Assembly: GCA_022457155.1 (NCBI GenBank)
Contig: JAJGOT010000349.1
Span: 310,001 to 374,000 of the forward strand
Source: Cladopsammia gracilis
Taxonomy: Eukaryota > Cnidaria > Anthozoa > Scleractinia > Dendrophylliidae
Length of the DNA stretch: 64,000 nucleotides
Direction of reading: 5' to 3'
Shown: positions 1 to 11,370 of the stretch, piece after piece
Layout: each line of letters starts with the position of its first letter
Position numbering within the stretch: the first letter of the stretch is position 1
Translations under genes and position numbers: made by a program
The notes under the pieces: model-generated
Database searches by the model: none
The model's input: the letters and a program-made list of their open reading frames with translations, nothing else
What the model was told of the DNA's origin: nothing

Positions 1-2570
1 TATCTAAATATCAAATCCCTACCCGAGAACCCGGGGGGGGGGTACTCAACAAAGTTTTGTACGGGGATGCTCCGCCCCGAGGTCCAAACCCTTACCCTTT
101 CATATACCGTTTTTGACAGAAAAGGTACCCCTTTCATATACCCTTCATTGAAAATGGCACCCCTTTCACATACCTTTCATTGAAAATGGTACCCCTTTAA
201 GTGCGTCTGTTTGATATATTTTGAAAGGTCCTTTTTATAATACTTAAATGGCAGTTTTCCCTACCTGTTTTATGCTTCAACAGCGTGTTTTCGCTACCCT
301 TTCCTATTCTTCCTGAAATCCCTACCCTTTCATATACTTCAACTCGTAAAATCCCGACCCTTTCATATACCTCCAGCCTCAAAAAGGTACCCCTTTCGGG
401 CGGAGCATTCCCGTATAGCCCATTATAGAGAGTACCCCCCTCCCCCGGGCCCGAGAAACGTGACCGGACAAGGTTGGGCCTATCACACTACACCGCTATA
501 CACATTCATCGAACAAATGCATTTGTTAAGTTATTATTTCTTCCAGACTAGCGGTGGATATTGATGTGGCTTCCACATCGTCAATCTAGCCGGTGCAGTT
601 GCTAAACTTTGCTATTGAAACTACAACACGAACGGATAATAAAAACGAAAACTAAACGCATTTAGCAGTGGACGGGTTTTAAGTCAGTTGTCATTCACTC
701 TGACGCGATAGCGGTGGTTTAAGGGTGACGAGAATGGCCGGCGCGCCCCACATTAAGCATAAACGAACAATGTTACGTTATTTAGTAGACAATACGCTTG
801 AATTGGTGTTATTCAAAAGATTTCTTTCAGATCACAGCTATTTCTCTCGTTGATAGCTAGGTCCTGTGAGAAGTTAATCTCATAGGACTCGTGTTAAGTC
901 AGATCTTGGAAGTCGTGGCATCAATGAAACTCTTCAGATTCGTATGTAAACCATTGCAAACTTTTTTTGTAAGAAAGTTATGGTTCATCTTTACCGTGTA
1001 AATATATCAAATCCCATAAACCATCACTATAGACAATCATTTGCACAAATACTTTATTCCAGTGACGCCGGCTGTGGATAATGATGCCTCTGGCTGGCGC
1101 ACCCCACATTGAGCATCAACGAGAAATGTTACTTTATTTATATTGGCAGATGCTTGAAGTGGTGTTATTCACAAGATTGGTCTAGATCACAGCTATTTCT
1201 TTTGTTGACATTTCCCGTGAGAAGAATATCTCAAAAGACCATTCGTAATTCACGTATTCAAAGTGGTGGTTAAAAACGACAACTTTTTAGTACCCGTTTA
1301 CCATTCACAAACTCAACTCTTCAGATTCAAATGTAAACCATTACTACAAATCGTTTCTGTAACAAACACGATGGCTCATCCTTGCAATGCAATCCCTACC
1401 CGATGAACTTGACCGGACAAGGTAGGGCGTTTTTATCACACTCCACTATACAAATTCATTACAACATATACATTTGTGGCCTTATTCGTCTGCCAGACAA
1501 GTCGGTGGTGTATAATGGTGCGGTTTCGTATCGTCAATCTAGTGCAGTTGCTAAACTTAGCTAATGAAACTACAACGCGAACGAATAATAAACAAGACAA
1601 ATAAACCTACGATGCAGTAGACTGAGTTTACACTGTCAGTTGGCAGCTCGGACGTGTTCGCGGCTCGCGGTGACGAGCATGACCGGTGATCCCCACAATA
1701 AGCATCAACGAGAAATGTTTCTTTATTTACAAGACTCTTTAATAGGTTTTGCTCAGGCGATTCAGGTCTAGATAAAATAGGTATTTCTCTTGTTGATGTG
1801 ATCGTGAGAGGAACATCTCATAAGACCGTAGATAGCCAAGCTCTAGGAAATCATGGTTAAAACAGACATTTTTTTAGTACCCTTCTACCCTTCTACCATT
1901 CATAAATGAAAATCGTCAGGTTCAAATATAGACCATCACAAACCTTTTTGGATAAGAAAGTCCGTCATGACTCATCTTTACCATGTAAATATCAAATTAA
2001 TCTCTACCCGAGAAACGTGACCGGACAAGGTTTGGCCTATTACACTACCGACCGCTATACACATTCATTGCAACAAATACATTTGTTAAGTTATTCTTTC
2101 TTTCAGACTAGCGGTGGATATTGATGTGGCTTCCACATCGTCAATCTAGTGCAGTTGCTAAACTTTGCTATTGAAACTACAACACGAACGGATAATAAAA
2201 ACGAAAAATTTAGCAGTGGACAGGTTTTACGTCGGTTGTCATTCACTCGAACACGATAGCGGTGGTTTAAGGGTGACGAGAATGGCCGGCGCGCCCCACA
2301 TTAAGCATCAACGAACAATGTTACGTTATTTATTAGACGATACGGTGTTATTCAAAAGATTTCTTTCAGATCACAGCTATTTCTCTTGTTGATAGGTCCT
2401 GTGAGAGGATTATCTCATAAGACCTGTACGAAAGACAGCTCTTGGAAGTCATGGTTAAAACAGTCATCTTTTTAGTACCCTTTTACCATTCATCAATGAA
2501 ACTCTTCAGATTGAAATTTTGAACATCGTTATTTTAAGTGATGGCTTATATTTGCTATGTAAATCAGTAT
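1..2570. repeat. Diverged tandem repeat array, about 0.6-0.95 kb units
   Basis: The block starting with the motif gtgaccggacaaggt recurs near 459, 1404 and 2017. Each time it is followed by the same ordered landmarks: a Tn-like caaatacatttgt stretch, tcgtcaatctagtgcag, a run around gaaactacaac, and a ggcgcgccccacatt-like segment. A further partial unit lies at about 1055-1240. Units one and three are the most alike, while unit two and the partial unit are more diverged and shortened. No unit keeps an open frame longer than about 75 codons, so this looks non-coding. It may be the edge of a larger satellite, since the first unit begins at or before base 1. Confidence 0.75.
30..449. mobile_element. 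hAT-like non-autonomous element with 8-bp target duplication
   Basis: The ends are inverted repeats (cccgggggggggg-tactc at 30-47 and its complement at 430-449). Similarity continues inward through the ggggatgctccgcc/gggcggagcattccc motifs. The 8 bases CCCGAGAA flank it exactly (22-29 and 450-457). The third array unit near 2003-2016 shows the uninterrupted site with one copy of these bases. An 8-bp duplication is typical of hAT elements, although other superfamilies also make 8-bp duplications. The interior consists of repeated ccctttcatatacc-type segments without coding capacity. Confidence 0.75.
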
Positions 2571-2947
2571 CGCTATTTATTATATATTTACCAAATAGAA
2601 GATGGTTTTCCATGTTCTAAAAGAAAATAGTGCACGCTTGAGGTCTAGAAAAGCTACCAGTGGATGCCCAAGGCGTTATGCGAGGGCATTCAGCTGCTTT
2701 TCTACACCTCAAAAGTGCAGTATTTTCTTATATGACATTAGGAATATAGCATAAAAATTGTTCATCCAAGAGTACGAAACCGTCCCGCTTATTTTCTAAA
2801 TACTTTCCGATCAATTTCGCACAGTTCACGGAAAAATGACGGCTTTCACCACGCATTCCTGCACCAATTTAAAACCTCTATTTTCATTCGTTCTCATTAA
2901 TCTGCACCTCTTTTGCTTTTAGGGCTAGGGGCATTGTCTGTGTTGTT

Positions 2948-2948
<1 letters not shown>
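2571..2948. other. Gene-less stretch
   Basis: I see no coding region here. The segment is AT-rich and contains a short region around 2610-2720 with imperfect inverted similarity (ctagaaaagctaccagtgg against gctgcttttctacacctc), which may be an old inverted-repeat element. Confidence 0.4.
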
Positions 2949-2990
<42 letters not shown>

Positions 2991-3225
2991 TGCATTTGTA
3001 TAGCGCAAATTCTATACACATATTCAAATGCGCTTCACAATCAATCAGACCCACCCCACCCATGAACAAGTACTGACACTGAGGGTGGTCACAGCCAGGG
3101 TTTGTTACGTCCTCAGTGGATCTTTTACGTCCCCATGGGAGACGGGACCGCCATTTCTACGTGGTCATCCGAGCCACGTGAAGGTCTAACCATTTGCCGA
3201 TGTCATAGCAAAGGCAGCACCTTCA

Positions 3226-3261
<36 letters not shown>

Positions 3262-3328
3262 CCGGAGTTCGAACCCGAGACCTCCCGCTCTGCAGACCGG
3301 TGCTCTATCAACTGAGCTAACCAGGAGG
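2949..3328 (-). mobile_element. tRNA-derived SINE
   Basis: Read on the minus strand, the element begins near 3328 with a tRNA-like head. It has an A box resembling TAGCTCAGTTGATAGAGCA (about 3298-3319) and a B box matching GGTTCGAACTCC (about 3265-3276). The anticodon-loop equivalent is ctgcaga. A non-tRNA body follows, with a tail containing the small hairpin agcgc...gcgct-like motif common in such elements. It ends in an (ATT)n microsatellite, seen on the plus strand as (ATA)n at 2949-2990. The acceptor stem is not well paired and the sequence runs on past the tRNA end, so this is a SINE and not a functional tRNA gene. Confidence 0.75.
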
Positions 3329-3520
3329 CGGTTTGTCTAATGTTTCGTTTGGCCAATTATACAGAACCTTGTAAATGGTTCAGGTCGTCTCTCCAGAAGA
3401 GCAATAAATTTCAATTCTTTGTTCATCTGTCGTCTTCTTTGACACTGCCTCACTTCTATATAAACACTGGTAGAACATTTCTGATGAAAACTTTTTCGCG
3501 ATTTTGCGGGTTTCTATTTT

Positions 3521-3813
3521 CTTATTAACCGAGCGGGAGGTCTGTATGAGAGAATCTTGACTGAGGTCGTGACTACGAACTGCGTTCGGTCTTTACTCAC
3601 GGCCGAGCAGGGGTGTAGCCAGGACTTTTTCAGAGATACGCACAATCACTGTTTTCAAACACTCCCCCTACCTCCTCCCCCCACACTCAAGTCCCAAATC
3701 TTTCTTTTTCTTCGACTTTTTCAGGTACGCACGTGCGTACGTGCGTACACGTAGCTACGCCCCTGTCGAGGTCAAGATTCTCCCATACAGCCCGACCAAG
3801 CTCGGTTAATAAG
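3521..3813. mobile_element. Inverted-repeat element interrupted by a hAT-like element
   Basis: Inverted ends of about 45 bp pair 3521-3572 (cttattaaccgagcggg...) with 3768-3813 (...cccgaccaagctcggttaataag). The shared internal motif is agaatcttgac on one strand. The element has no coding capacity. Its middle is occupied by a second element at 3608-3765, so the outer element is the older of the two. Confidence 0.65.
3608..3765. mobile_element. hAT-like MITE (CAGGGG ends), copy 1
   Basis: The ends CAGGGGTGTAGCCAGG and CGTAGCTACGCCCCTG form the terminal inverted repeats expected for hAT elements. The interior carries the palindromic tract acgtgcgtacgtgcgtacacgt and a C-rich run. A copy in the opposite orientation is at 46121-46276. 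I cannot see a clean 8-bp duplication here. Confidence 0.65.
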
Positions 3814-4156
3814 ATGTTTATTATATGGCCAAACAAGAAAATTCGCTGAAAACCACTTAATGTAGCCGGTTGCTTGCGAACGGAGATATCGACTGACAAA
3901 ATTCTTAGTCTTGTGTTTTGTGCATTTGACTTCTGGGCTTCCAAAAACTTCTCAATTTCGTTTTCATGCTGGTGTTTCGGCTGCTTGAGCTAAACTTAAT
4001 TTTTTCAAAGTTTGCCCGTTCTCTTTACCTTTTTTCACGTCAAGTCTTTTGGCTTTTCCACTTAGTATTTTTAGCAGAAACAAGCCAATGTTTTGGGGTT
4101 TTTTTGTAACTTTCTCAAGGCAAATGTAATAGTCAGACCATTCGAGACATTCGATG

Positions 4157-5427
4157 CAACCTCGTTCCCAGGGTCTCTCTTCTTCCCGCCCCCTGGAGCG
4201 AGAGAGAGAGACCCTGGTTGGGTCTGGTCACGTGTCTGGTGGACAATTATAATGCTAAGGAGGGGTAGACAGTATTTGTAACGTTGTCTTGTTTTCTGTA
4301 CAGTGGCACCTGTTATTGTTTCGTTTCAGCTGTGGCTGTGAAATAAATATGTTCCATGTTTCATAACCTCTTGTTGAAAATAGGAATCTGTATTGCAAGA
4401 TATATATAAAAGACGTAAACAATTCTCTGTGATTTTAGCAAGACCCGGAATAAAACAGATAAAACATCCCAAGCTTATCGTCAACCGAATAGGGATGTTA
4501 TGAAATCTCTTTGGTCGTAAAAAGTGCTTCATTTTTACTGTTTATGTTATGCCTGCCGTTTATAACTGAATAAATAGGGACAAAAGATCTTGACAGCTTA
4601 TAATTTTCGAACTGAACATAACATGAACAAAGCCCTAAAATTGAAATAACGAAACGGTTCAGTCAAACGATTCAAACAAAAGCGAATAAACAATGCGCAA
4701 GGATAAAATTGTTGCTCAAAAATTGACAAGTATATAAATGAACAATGTATAGACATTCAAACGACTGGAACTGGTAAACATTGAACTAAACAACATGCCT
4801 CACACACGAAGAATAAAAGCTATCATTGTCTTCTCTCGATCGTTTCCTGTTATAAAAGTGACTGTTGATCAGCGTGGCAAACATTGGTTCCGTGGCGGCC
4901 GCTTCTCAGTTCTTGCTTTGCCATCGCCCGAGAACAGACGGCAGCACTTTAATGGGCCTTTCGAATGAAGCTTGAAGATCGCCTGTTAAGCAGTAGGTAG
5001 CGATAATTCATCCCAGTCCGGAACAATGCCATAAATCAAGAGCGCGAGCTTAGCGGCGTCAAGTAATAAAATTGGATTGCATTCCGCAGCAAGTTCAAAA
5101 TGAGCTTTACTGCGGTAAATCTTCAAGCGCCGAGACAATTCCTCTGATCCTAAAGCAACTTACACTTTCAGAACCAGACCATGTGGATATGTTTTCGAAG
5201 TCTGCGGATGACCGCCGCTTCACATTTGTCGCGAGCCGCCGAACGCTTTTGCATTTGTTTCGCAATGCCCAGCTAGAGCAGACAAATTTCACACTTTGCC
5301 GCCCCTCCCCCGTGTCCTTTAATTGGAATCTCCCAGATTCTGGGAGACACGTGACCAGACCCAACCAGGGTCTCTCTCTCTCTCGCTCCGGGGCGCGGGA
5401 AGAAGAGAGACCCTGGGAACGAGGTTG
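4157..5427. mobile_element. Mutator-like non-autonomous DNA element with 9-bp target duplication
   Basis: About 75-bp inverted ends run from CAACCTCGTTCCCAGGG at 4157 to CCCTGGGAACGAGGTTG ending at 5427. They include the agagagaccctgg and ccagggtctctc blocks and a cacgtg near the inner edge. The 9 bases CATTCGATG flank the element exactly (4148-4156 and 5428-5436). A 9-bp duplication with long inverted ends fits Mutator-like elements best. The 1.1-kb interior shows no transposase. Open frames that overlap the right end (near 5072-5509) are products of the inverted repeat and are not supported as genes. A solo copy of the right end lies at 32802-32874. Confidence 0.75.
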
Positions 5428-7070
5428 CATTCGATGCTGGTCTAGATGGGAACTAGACCGCGGTCAATATCGATTATCACAATTCGACAACAAAAAATGG
5501 GTTTTTTGATTCATGAGCATTTTTAGCAGGTTATAATGTTGCTATGGAAACCTGTTGTATGTTAAAGCCAAGGAAACGACCACAACTTGTTAAACAATTA
5601 TTGTGAAATTTTTTATACCTTCGCAGGTCATGGGCTCCTGATCATCGTAAAAGCAAAGTAAAAGCAAAGTAAAAGTGAAAAGTGCTCAGAGAAAAATGCA
5701 GAAAGCCCAGGTAATAAGCTCCTGAGAAAGCCTTTGTGCTGTGAGCCACCTTTTTGTGCAGAGAAAAGAGCTAATATTTTTAACACTGGGATTTTTCTCC
5801 GAATTCTGCTGGTGGGAATGAGATTTCGACATTGGAAAGTGGGATTTTGAAAAAAAAAAAATGGGCTGGGAAACGGGATTGGTACCCCGAAACCCCTCCC
5901 CCCTCAGGACTGTCAACTCAATGAAGCCACAGCTTTGCTTACGTTTCGTCTGTTTATTATTTAGTATTCCGCTCCTTGATTTTCTCCTTCTCTTTCCTCC
6001 GGTTTCTCTTTTCGTTTTCTTTATGGATCTGTGTAAGGAAAGATGATCAAAACATTTCGTGTTAGACATGTGTGATGTGTGATGCGAATCAAGTCAGATA
6101 CCCAAGCCTACTACAATAGTTAATAGCTCCTAAACAAAGAAAAATATCACAGGATCGACCCAGTTTCCGGCCAGGCCGAAACACATGAATCAAAACCTAT
6201 CTTAAACCATGTTTAAGGAGAAAATTTTATAATTTTCGGTTTGAAAAACTAATGAAGTACATTTGCATGAAAAAGGACAGAATAATTTCTGCCAGGGGAA
6301 ATCATCTCATGAATTCATCGCGTGCTGCCCGTGTTGTTGTGTTACCATCGATCGAGTCGCGTTGCTTTTACACAGTATGCTGCTATTATCCTCCGCGAAG
6401 TCGATTTCTGTTTAGAAATCGAAGGGAAATAAAACAAGCATCCACCAAAAGAGCTTATATAATTTCACATTTATTTTCTTCGGGTGTTTTCTTGAATAAA
6501 TCGCTTGTTATCGATGGCCGGAAACTGAGTCTGTTCGCTGGACACTGGGCAGCTAAGCAACTTCGCAAAAGCGCAAATAATTTTGAAACTACTTGGCAAA
6601 AGCGATCGATCTTTGTAGGATTAATAGGTGAGTAAATGATCTCTCTTTGAAAATAATCTTGGAGCGATTATAAACGAAACTGGCCGGAAACTGGGCAACA
6701 TACTGTAGTGAATGAAAGAATATATAAAGCTTAAAAGAAATCGAAACTCACCAAATTTTCCTCCATAACAGATGTTGAGGTACTATAGCTCCGTCTGGTT
6801 GAGGGTTTTCATGTCCCCTTTTCTTTGGGACGACTCCACTGACGCCACTAAAGTCTGTGACGTTAGATTTGAATCGCTTTGGCATCTTTCGAAACGGTCG
6901 TGACTAGTGATATTCGAAACCAACTGCGATCTCAAGGAAGCCGAGTGTGTGATTCTAGCGTTCCTCTTGTTCAGCGGTATCGTGTGGTAAGAAGTATATC
7001 ATTTTTGACCCTGATTAACCAGTTTATACCATGGTAATTGTAAAGAAATTTGACCCGTTTTATACCTCTC
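5428..7070. other. Gene-less stretch with dispersed repeats upstream of the SLC7 gene
   Basis: 5788-5880 is a (T/A)GGGATTT-rich dispersed repeat (ctgggatttt, gtgggaatg, gtgggatttt) related to 25087-25180 and 32691-32770. 6159-6695 is bounded by short inverted repeats and may be an element. A 127-codon open frame at 6252-6635 lies inside it and ends next to a gtgagt. I do not recognise it and regard it as unsupported. Nothing else gene-like is visible. Confidence 0.45.
6159..6695. mobile_element. Possible inverted-repeat element
   Basis: CCCAGTTTCCGGCCA at 6159 is matched by its complement TGGCCGGAAACTGGG ending at 6695, with a third partial match around 6513. I could not identify a target duplication, so the boundaries and class are uncertain. 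It lies only about 0.6 kb upstream of the transporter start at 7318. Confidence 0.35.
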
Positions 7071-7317
7071 GGTAGATGAAAAATATCTGGTGCTCAGAAT
7101 TTGTGGCTTTTAACGAAGGTTTAAGAAAAGACCCGTTCACGCGACTGTCCCAAACTGCGAAACTCGATTATTAGTGAAGAAACCGATTAAGGATTGCCTC
7201 GCTTGTTTCCGTGTTCCTAGCGGCAATCGTATATAATCGTGGCCATTAAGATATTCGCCAAATTAACACAACTACACTCCCAACGCCGTGATCAACGCCC
7301 GATCTACAGTCACTGAC

Positions 7318-8967
7318 ATGGAAAAACAACCGTTAATGGAACATGAAGAAAGCAATTTAAAAGGTTACGGCTCCTTTATTGGTATTAAACCTTCCTCGTA
7401 TGAAGAAAGGCATGTTAATGGACATGAAACGGAAGATAACGAAGAAATCGTACAGGACTGGGAAGAACGCAACTCGGAGAGGAGCCCAATTAATGAACAT
7501 TCTGGTGATGACACAAATAATGAGGCAGCAATACAGATCAAACCAAGAATAGGCCTCGTTCAAGCAATCGCCATTGTGGTAGGGGGAATCATCGGGACAG
7601 GGATATTTATAACTCCTGGGTATGTTGTTAAAAACGCCGGTTCCATGGGAGAAACCCTACTTGTATGGACATTTGGTGGTGTGTTGAGTCTGTTCGGAGG
7701 ACTATGTTTATGTGAGCTGGGAACATTCATCAACAAATCCGGCGGTGATTACATTTATTTGAAACTCGCTTATGGCCGCTTCATCGCGTTCTTATACAGC
7801 TGGGTTAATGTGTGGTTTTTAGACCCAGGTTCTCTTGCCCTTCTGAGCCTAACTCTGGCCGAGTTCGTCACGGAGCCATTCTATCCCAGACAGGCAACCG
7901 CTGTCACGAGCAATGCGTCCGCAGCCTGTCATCCGCCAGTCGGTTTAGTAAAGCTTCTAGCAGCTTGTGCGATTTGCATTTTGACTGCTGTAAACTGCAT
8001 CAGCATTCGCTGGGTCGCCCGAGCCCAAGTACTATTTACGTCTTGCCAGCTAATTGCAATGGCTAGCATAGTAATTGTGGCTCTGGTACGATTGATAGCT
8101 GGCAATACTACAGGATTTAATGGGCATGTGTTTGATGGTAGTGCTACTGCCCCGGGTGATGTGGGACACGCCTTTTACAGTGTTATGTGGGCTTACGACG
8201 GATGGAACGGCCTCAACTTCATCACAGAAGAAGTCAAAAACCCTAAAAAGAACTTTCCGCGAACCATAATGATATCTATTCCCCTTATTACGTTGTGTTA
8301 TGTTATGATAAACCTGGCGTATTTCAACGTATTATCTAAACACGAGATTCAAGCTTCCGATGCTGTAGTGCTAACATTCGCTTCTCGTTTGAGCCCGGTT
8401 TTCGGTGCAGTTATGCCCATTATCTTGTCTTTATCATGTTTCGGTTCACTTAACACGAGCTTGTTGAGCGGTTCAAGGACAATGTTTTCAATTGCCAGAG
8501 AAAAGCAACTCCCTTCGTGTTTAGCCATGATTCACAGGAAATCCCAAGCACCTATTCCAGCCATTCTAATGCGTGCATTTCTTGGACTTATTATGCTTTT
8601 GCCCACAAATATTGAAAATCTAATCAACTGGTTGTCGTTTGTCTCATGGATTATCTACTGTGCCGTTTTCATTGGCTTAATTTGGTTAAGATGGAAAAAA
8701 GCAGATGCCCAGAGACACTTTAAGGTCAATATTGTTATTCCTGTTTTCATGGCAGTAGTTTCATTGTATTTTACAGCCATTCCCTTTATTTCTAATCCCA
8801 TGGAGTCTGTGTTTGGTTTGTCAGTAATTTTCGCTGGGATTCCAGTTTATTATATTTTTATAAAGAAAAACTGGGCATCTAGATCAGAGCATTTCACTAT
8901 ATTATCCTCTAAATTATCATATTACGTTCAAGTTATTTTTAATGTAGAAGCTGTAACGTCCAATTAA
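7318..8967 (+). CDS. SLC7-family heteromeric amino-acid transporter light chain, copy 1
   Basis: A single intronless frame of 549 residues starting at ATG 7318. The frame is open upstream, but the paralog at 33150 starts at the same Met, which favours this start. The soluble acidic N-terminus is about 75 residues. It is followed by about twelve hydrophobic segments of the APC/LeuT fold: the unwound TM1 motif GTGIF (residues 93-97), AYDGWN (292-297) in TM6, and WLRWKK late in the protein. Cys204 in the TM3-TM4 loop (SAACHPP) matches the position that forms the disulfide with the SLC3 heavy chain in LAT-type carriers. Such proteins exchange neutral or cationic amino acids at the plasma membrane, but the substrate cannot be read here. 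It differs from the 33150-34799 copy at about 16 residues by my count. Lack of introns suggests either an old retrocopy or a natively intronless lineage. Confidence 0.9.
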   Translation: MEKQPLMEHEESNLKGYGSFIGIKPSSYEERHVNGHETEDNEEIVQDWEERNSERSPINEHSGDDTNNEAAIQIKPRIGLVQAIAIVVGGIIGTGIFITPGYVVKNAGSMGETLLVWTFGGVLSLFGGLCLCELGTFINKSGGDYIYLKLAYGRFIAFLYSWVNVWFLDPGSLALLSLTLAEFVTEPFYPRQATAVTSNASAACHPPVGLVKLLAACAICILTAVNCISIRWVARAQVLFTSCQLIAMASIVIVALVRLIAGNTTGFNGHVFDGSATAPGDVGHAFYSVMWAYDGWNGLNFITEEVKNPKKNFPRTIMISIPLITLCYVMINLAYFNVLSKHEIQASDAVVLTFASRLSPVFGAVMPIILSLSCFGSLNTSLLSGSRTMFSIAREKQLPSCLAMIHRKSQAPIPAILMRAFLGLIMLLPTNIENLINWLSFVSWIIYCAVFIGLIWLRWKKADAQRHFKVNIVIPVFMAVVSLYFTAIPFISNPMESVFGLSVIFAGIPVYYIFIKKNWASRSEHFTILSSKLSYYVQVIFNVEAVTSN

Positions 8968-8972
8968 ATAAA
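8967..8972 (+). promoter_or_regulatory. Polyadenylation signal overlapping the stop codon
   Basis: AATAAA begins at the last base of the TAA stop of the copy 1 transporter. In copy 2 the equivalent bases after the stop at 34799 read AATGAA, so the hexamer is lost there. Position and sequence support the call, but no transcript evidence is available. Confidence 0.45.
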
Positions 8973-10068
8973 AAAATCAAAATGCTGAGACATTTAACCC
9001 CTTGACACCTGGTCGCTTTTGGTGGTGGACAAAACACTGGCCCCCAGTAGTAGTATATAGCCATTAGATTTAAGCCCCGCGATGGATTTCCCTTGGATTT
9101 CCCGCATACTTACTAAGTGCCTAGTCAATGACGTCACAATATGCCTTCCTGCATACTAATAAGTGCCTAGTGAACTTCCTATTCCTTTTGTGTTAATAAA
9201 TGACTAGGGATAGTGCCTAGGTAAATCATTGATTTGCCTTCCCTTTTCATGACAATAGGAACAATAGACCGGCCCAAACTTGCCCGCATTATTCCAAATC
9301 ACTTTTAAACAAAACACAACTGACACAGATATCCTTTACAGACATAGATCAACATGCCTTGACCAGGACTCGAACCTGAGTTACTGCGGCCACAACGCTA
9401 GATCATCAAAGCTGTGGTCGATATTATAGCTGAATTAACTAATTAGAGGTTTCCGAAACATTCAAGTTTAGAAGCAATAAAATTGCGCAGTATAAAAAAG
9501 CGCTTTTTAGTCTTTTTATTCGTACTTACCGCAACATTCTTATTGCCGCTTCATCGCTAGACTCTATATCGATTTTCAGTTTCCCAACCATCACCCATTT
9601 TAAGTTTTATAACTTTACCAGTAGCTTCAAAGTTCAAACTTTTAATTATACGAACTAACACTGAACTAAATTTGCATGAAAAATTAGCACCTCGGAAAAA
9701 TAAACAAAGCAACCAATTACATGCGTTACTAAAACAATAAACCCACACTCTGTTCAAGTAAAAATATATTTAATAATAACAAAACGCATTAAGGCTTCAT
9801 CAAATCATTATGTCAACAAAAGCTGTTTTATTTAGAACAACTCAAATCCATATACTACACAAATGATAAGGAAATCAAGAACAAAATGTTAGAATGAAAT
9901 AGCTTTGCGGACGTAGCGCGAATTCACTATAAGGTCGTATTGCAGTCCAAAAGCTTTGTTGCCTTTTTTCGGAAGCAAAGGTTTCCTCTGAAAACGATTT
10001 TACGTTTGGTTCATCTCCGTGTAAGTAAATCCACTTTGTTTTATCGTTTCAATAATGTCTTAATTTAA

Positions 10069-10788
10069 GGTTACAGTGTACCTTCGGGCGTGTCTCCAGT
10101 ATAACCGCTCTAGTGTCATAAGATTACACTTAATATACCTAAACCCAGATATCAAATTAAAGCTTATAGAGCTGGCTATCTAAATATGGAAACCATTTGG
10201 TAATAAAATGAATTGTCGAATTTTTTACGATGTCTAAATTCGAACGTCCGAATCAGCTTTAAAACGCTATAACTCAAAGCGATTATTGTATTTTGCTAAT
10301 TTGATTTGTTCTCGGGTTACCGAACACGAAGCGCTAAAAAAACGTGTCGGCGATTTCCCATATTCAATTGCAGTGAAAAGTTACAGAATATTTTCGAAAA
10401 AGGGAGAAAAAAAATTGGAATGATCGCACGGAAAAGGCTCTTGATGAAAAAGTTTTCGGAAATAAAAAATTCGCCGACATGTTTTTGTTGATTATATATT
10501 AGCCTAGCTTCTGTCCAAATTTGAGGAAAATCGAACAAATTCCTTTTGAGTTGTAGCTCTTTAAAGTGTCCCCAACAAGCGAAAAATTAACTTTGAGAAA
10601 ACAGCGCTTAAGAAAACATATCGCTTCATAAACAAACTCCGCCCACAAAAGTTATACTGTCATTTCTCCGTCAATTTTCACTATTTTTCAATAATTGTTT
10701 TTTTGGATGAAAGTTCATTCTATAAACTTTATTTTGACGCCAAATAAAAAATTTCGATAAATTTTCGATCTGAAGGTACACTGTAACC
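10069..10788. mobile_element. TTAA-targeting non-autonomous DNA element nested in the left arm
   Basis: The 720-bp element has ends GGTTACAGTGTACCTTC and GAAGGTACACTGTAACC and is flanked by TTAA at 10065-10068 and 10789-10792. The right arm of the enclosing palindrome (around 11530-11540) retains the single TTAA of the empty site. TTAA duplication fits piggyBac or Kolobok superfamilies. The interior is AT-rich with no transposase. Confidence 0.8.
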
Positions 10789-10954
10789 TTAACTGGAGAA
10801 CTCGAACGGGGGTTGTAAGGATTTTGGGAACTGGTATATTTCTATAACGCCACGTTTATCATCCAAGAAATTTATTATTCGAGGCTTTTTTCGCAAATCC
10901 TTGATCATATATATAAAAAGTAACTAGATATCCGTGTTTACTGTTGTGATCAAA

Positions 10955-11370
10955 TGATAGGGGTAAAGAAAGGGTACAGGAGGGGTACAGAAAGAGTACA
11001 GGAGGGGTACAGGAGGGGTACAGAAAGGGTACAGGAGGGGTACAGGACGGGTACAGAAAGGGTACAGGAGGGGTACAGGAGTTTTCACCACAATTCTTTA
11101 TTTTCTCCTCCTCCGCCTCCTCGGGAAGTATATGAGGATTGCTTGAAATGTTAATAAAATAAAATAAAATAAAATAAAGTTGATCACAAGTAGCACAAAA
11201 ATGGAATTTTATTGCAATCCACAAATACTTCCCGAGGAGGAGGAGGAGGAGGAGGAGGAGGAGAAAATAAAGAATTGTGGTGAAAACTCCTGTACCCCTC
11301 CTGAACCCTTTCTGTACCCTTCCTGTACCCCTCCTGTACCCCTCCTGTACCCTTTCTGTACCCCTATCAT
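10955..11370. repeat. Inverted pair of gggtacagga minisatellites and a purine microsatellite
   Basis: Repeats of an about 10-16-bp unit ggggtacagga(g) occupy about 10965-11080 on the plus strand. The complementary ggtacccctcctgt array occupies about 11290-11365. Between them are (cctcct)n near 11104-11125, (aaaat)n near 11152-11177 and (gga)n at 11235-11262. They sit at the tip of the big palindrome, so single strands could fold into a long hairpin here. Confidence 0.7.

Noticed and set aside
3256..3328. Possible tRNA gene on the minus strand
   Set aside because: A and B boxes are good, but the acceptor stem is poor and the sequence continues into a body with an (ATT)n tail, so it is a SINE head.
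5072..5509. 145-codon frame overlapping the right end of the Mutator-like element
   Set aside because: It reads through the terminal inverted repeat and has no family resemblance.
6252..6635. 127-codon frame ending near gtgagt
   Set aside because: No recognisable domain or second exon. It lies within a probable inverted-repeat element.
7288..7317. Ten extra residues at the start of the SLC7 copy 1 frame
   Set aside because: That start is a GTG and copy 2 has no such extension in frame. ATG 7318 is the shared start.
9360..9430. tRNA-like B-box in the palindrome arms
   Set aside because: GGTTCGAGTCC is perfect but I could not fold a cloverleaf. At best it is a SINE relic duplicated with the arm.
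9557..9757. 66-codon frame present in both palindrome arms
   Set aside because: Its presence in both arms follows from the inverted repeat. Composition and lack of any similarity give no support for a protein.
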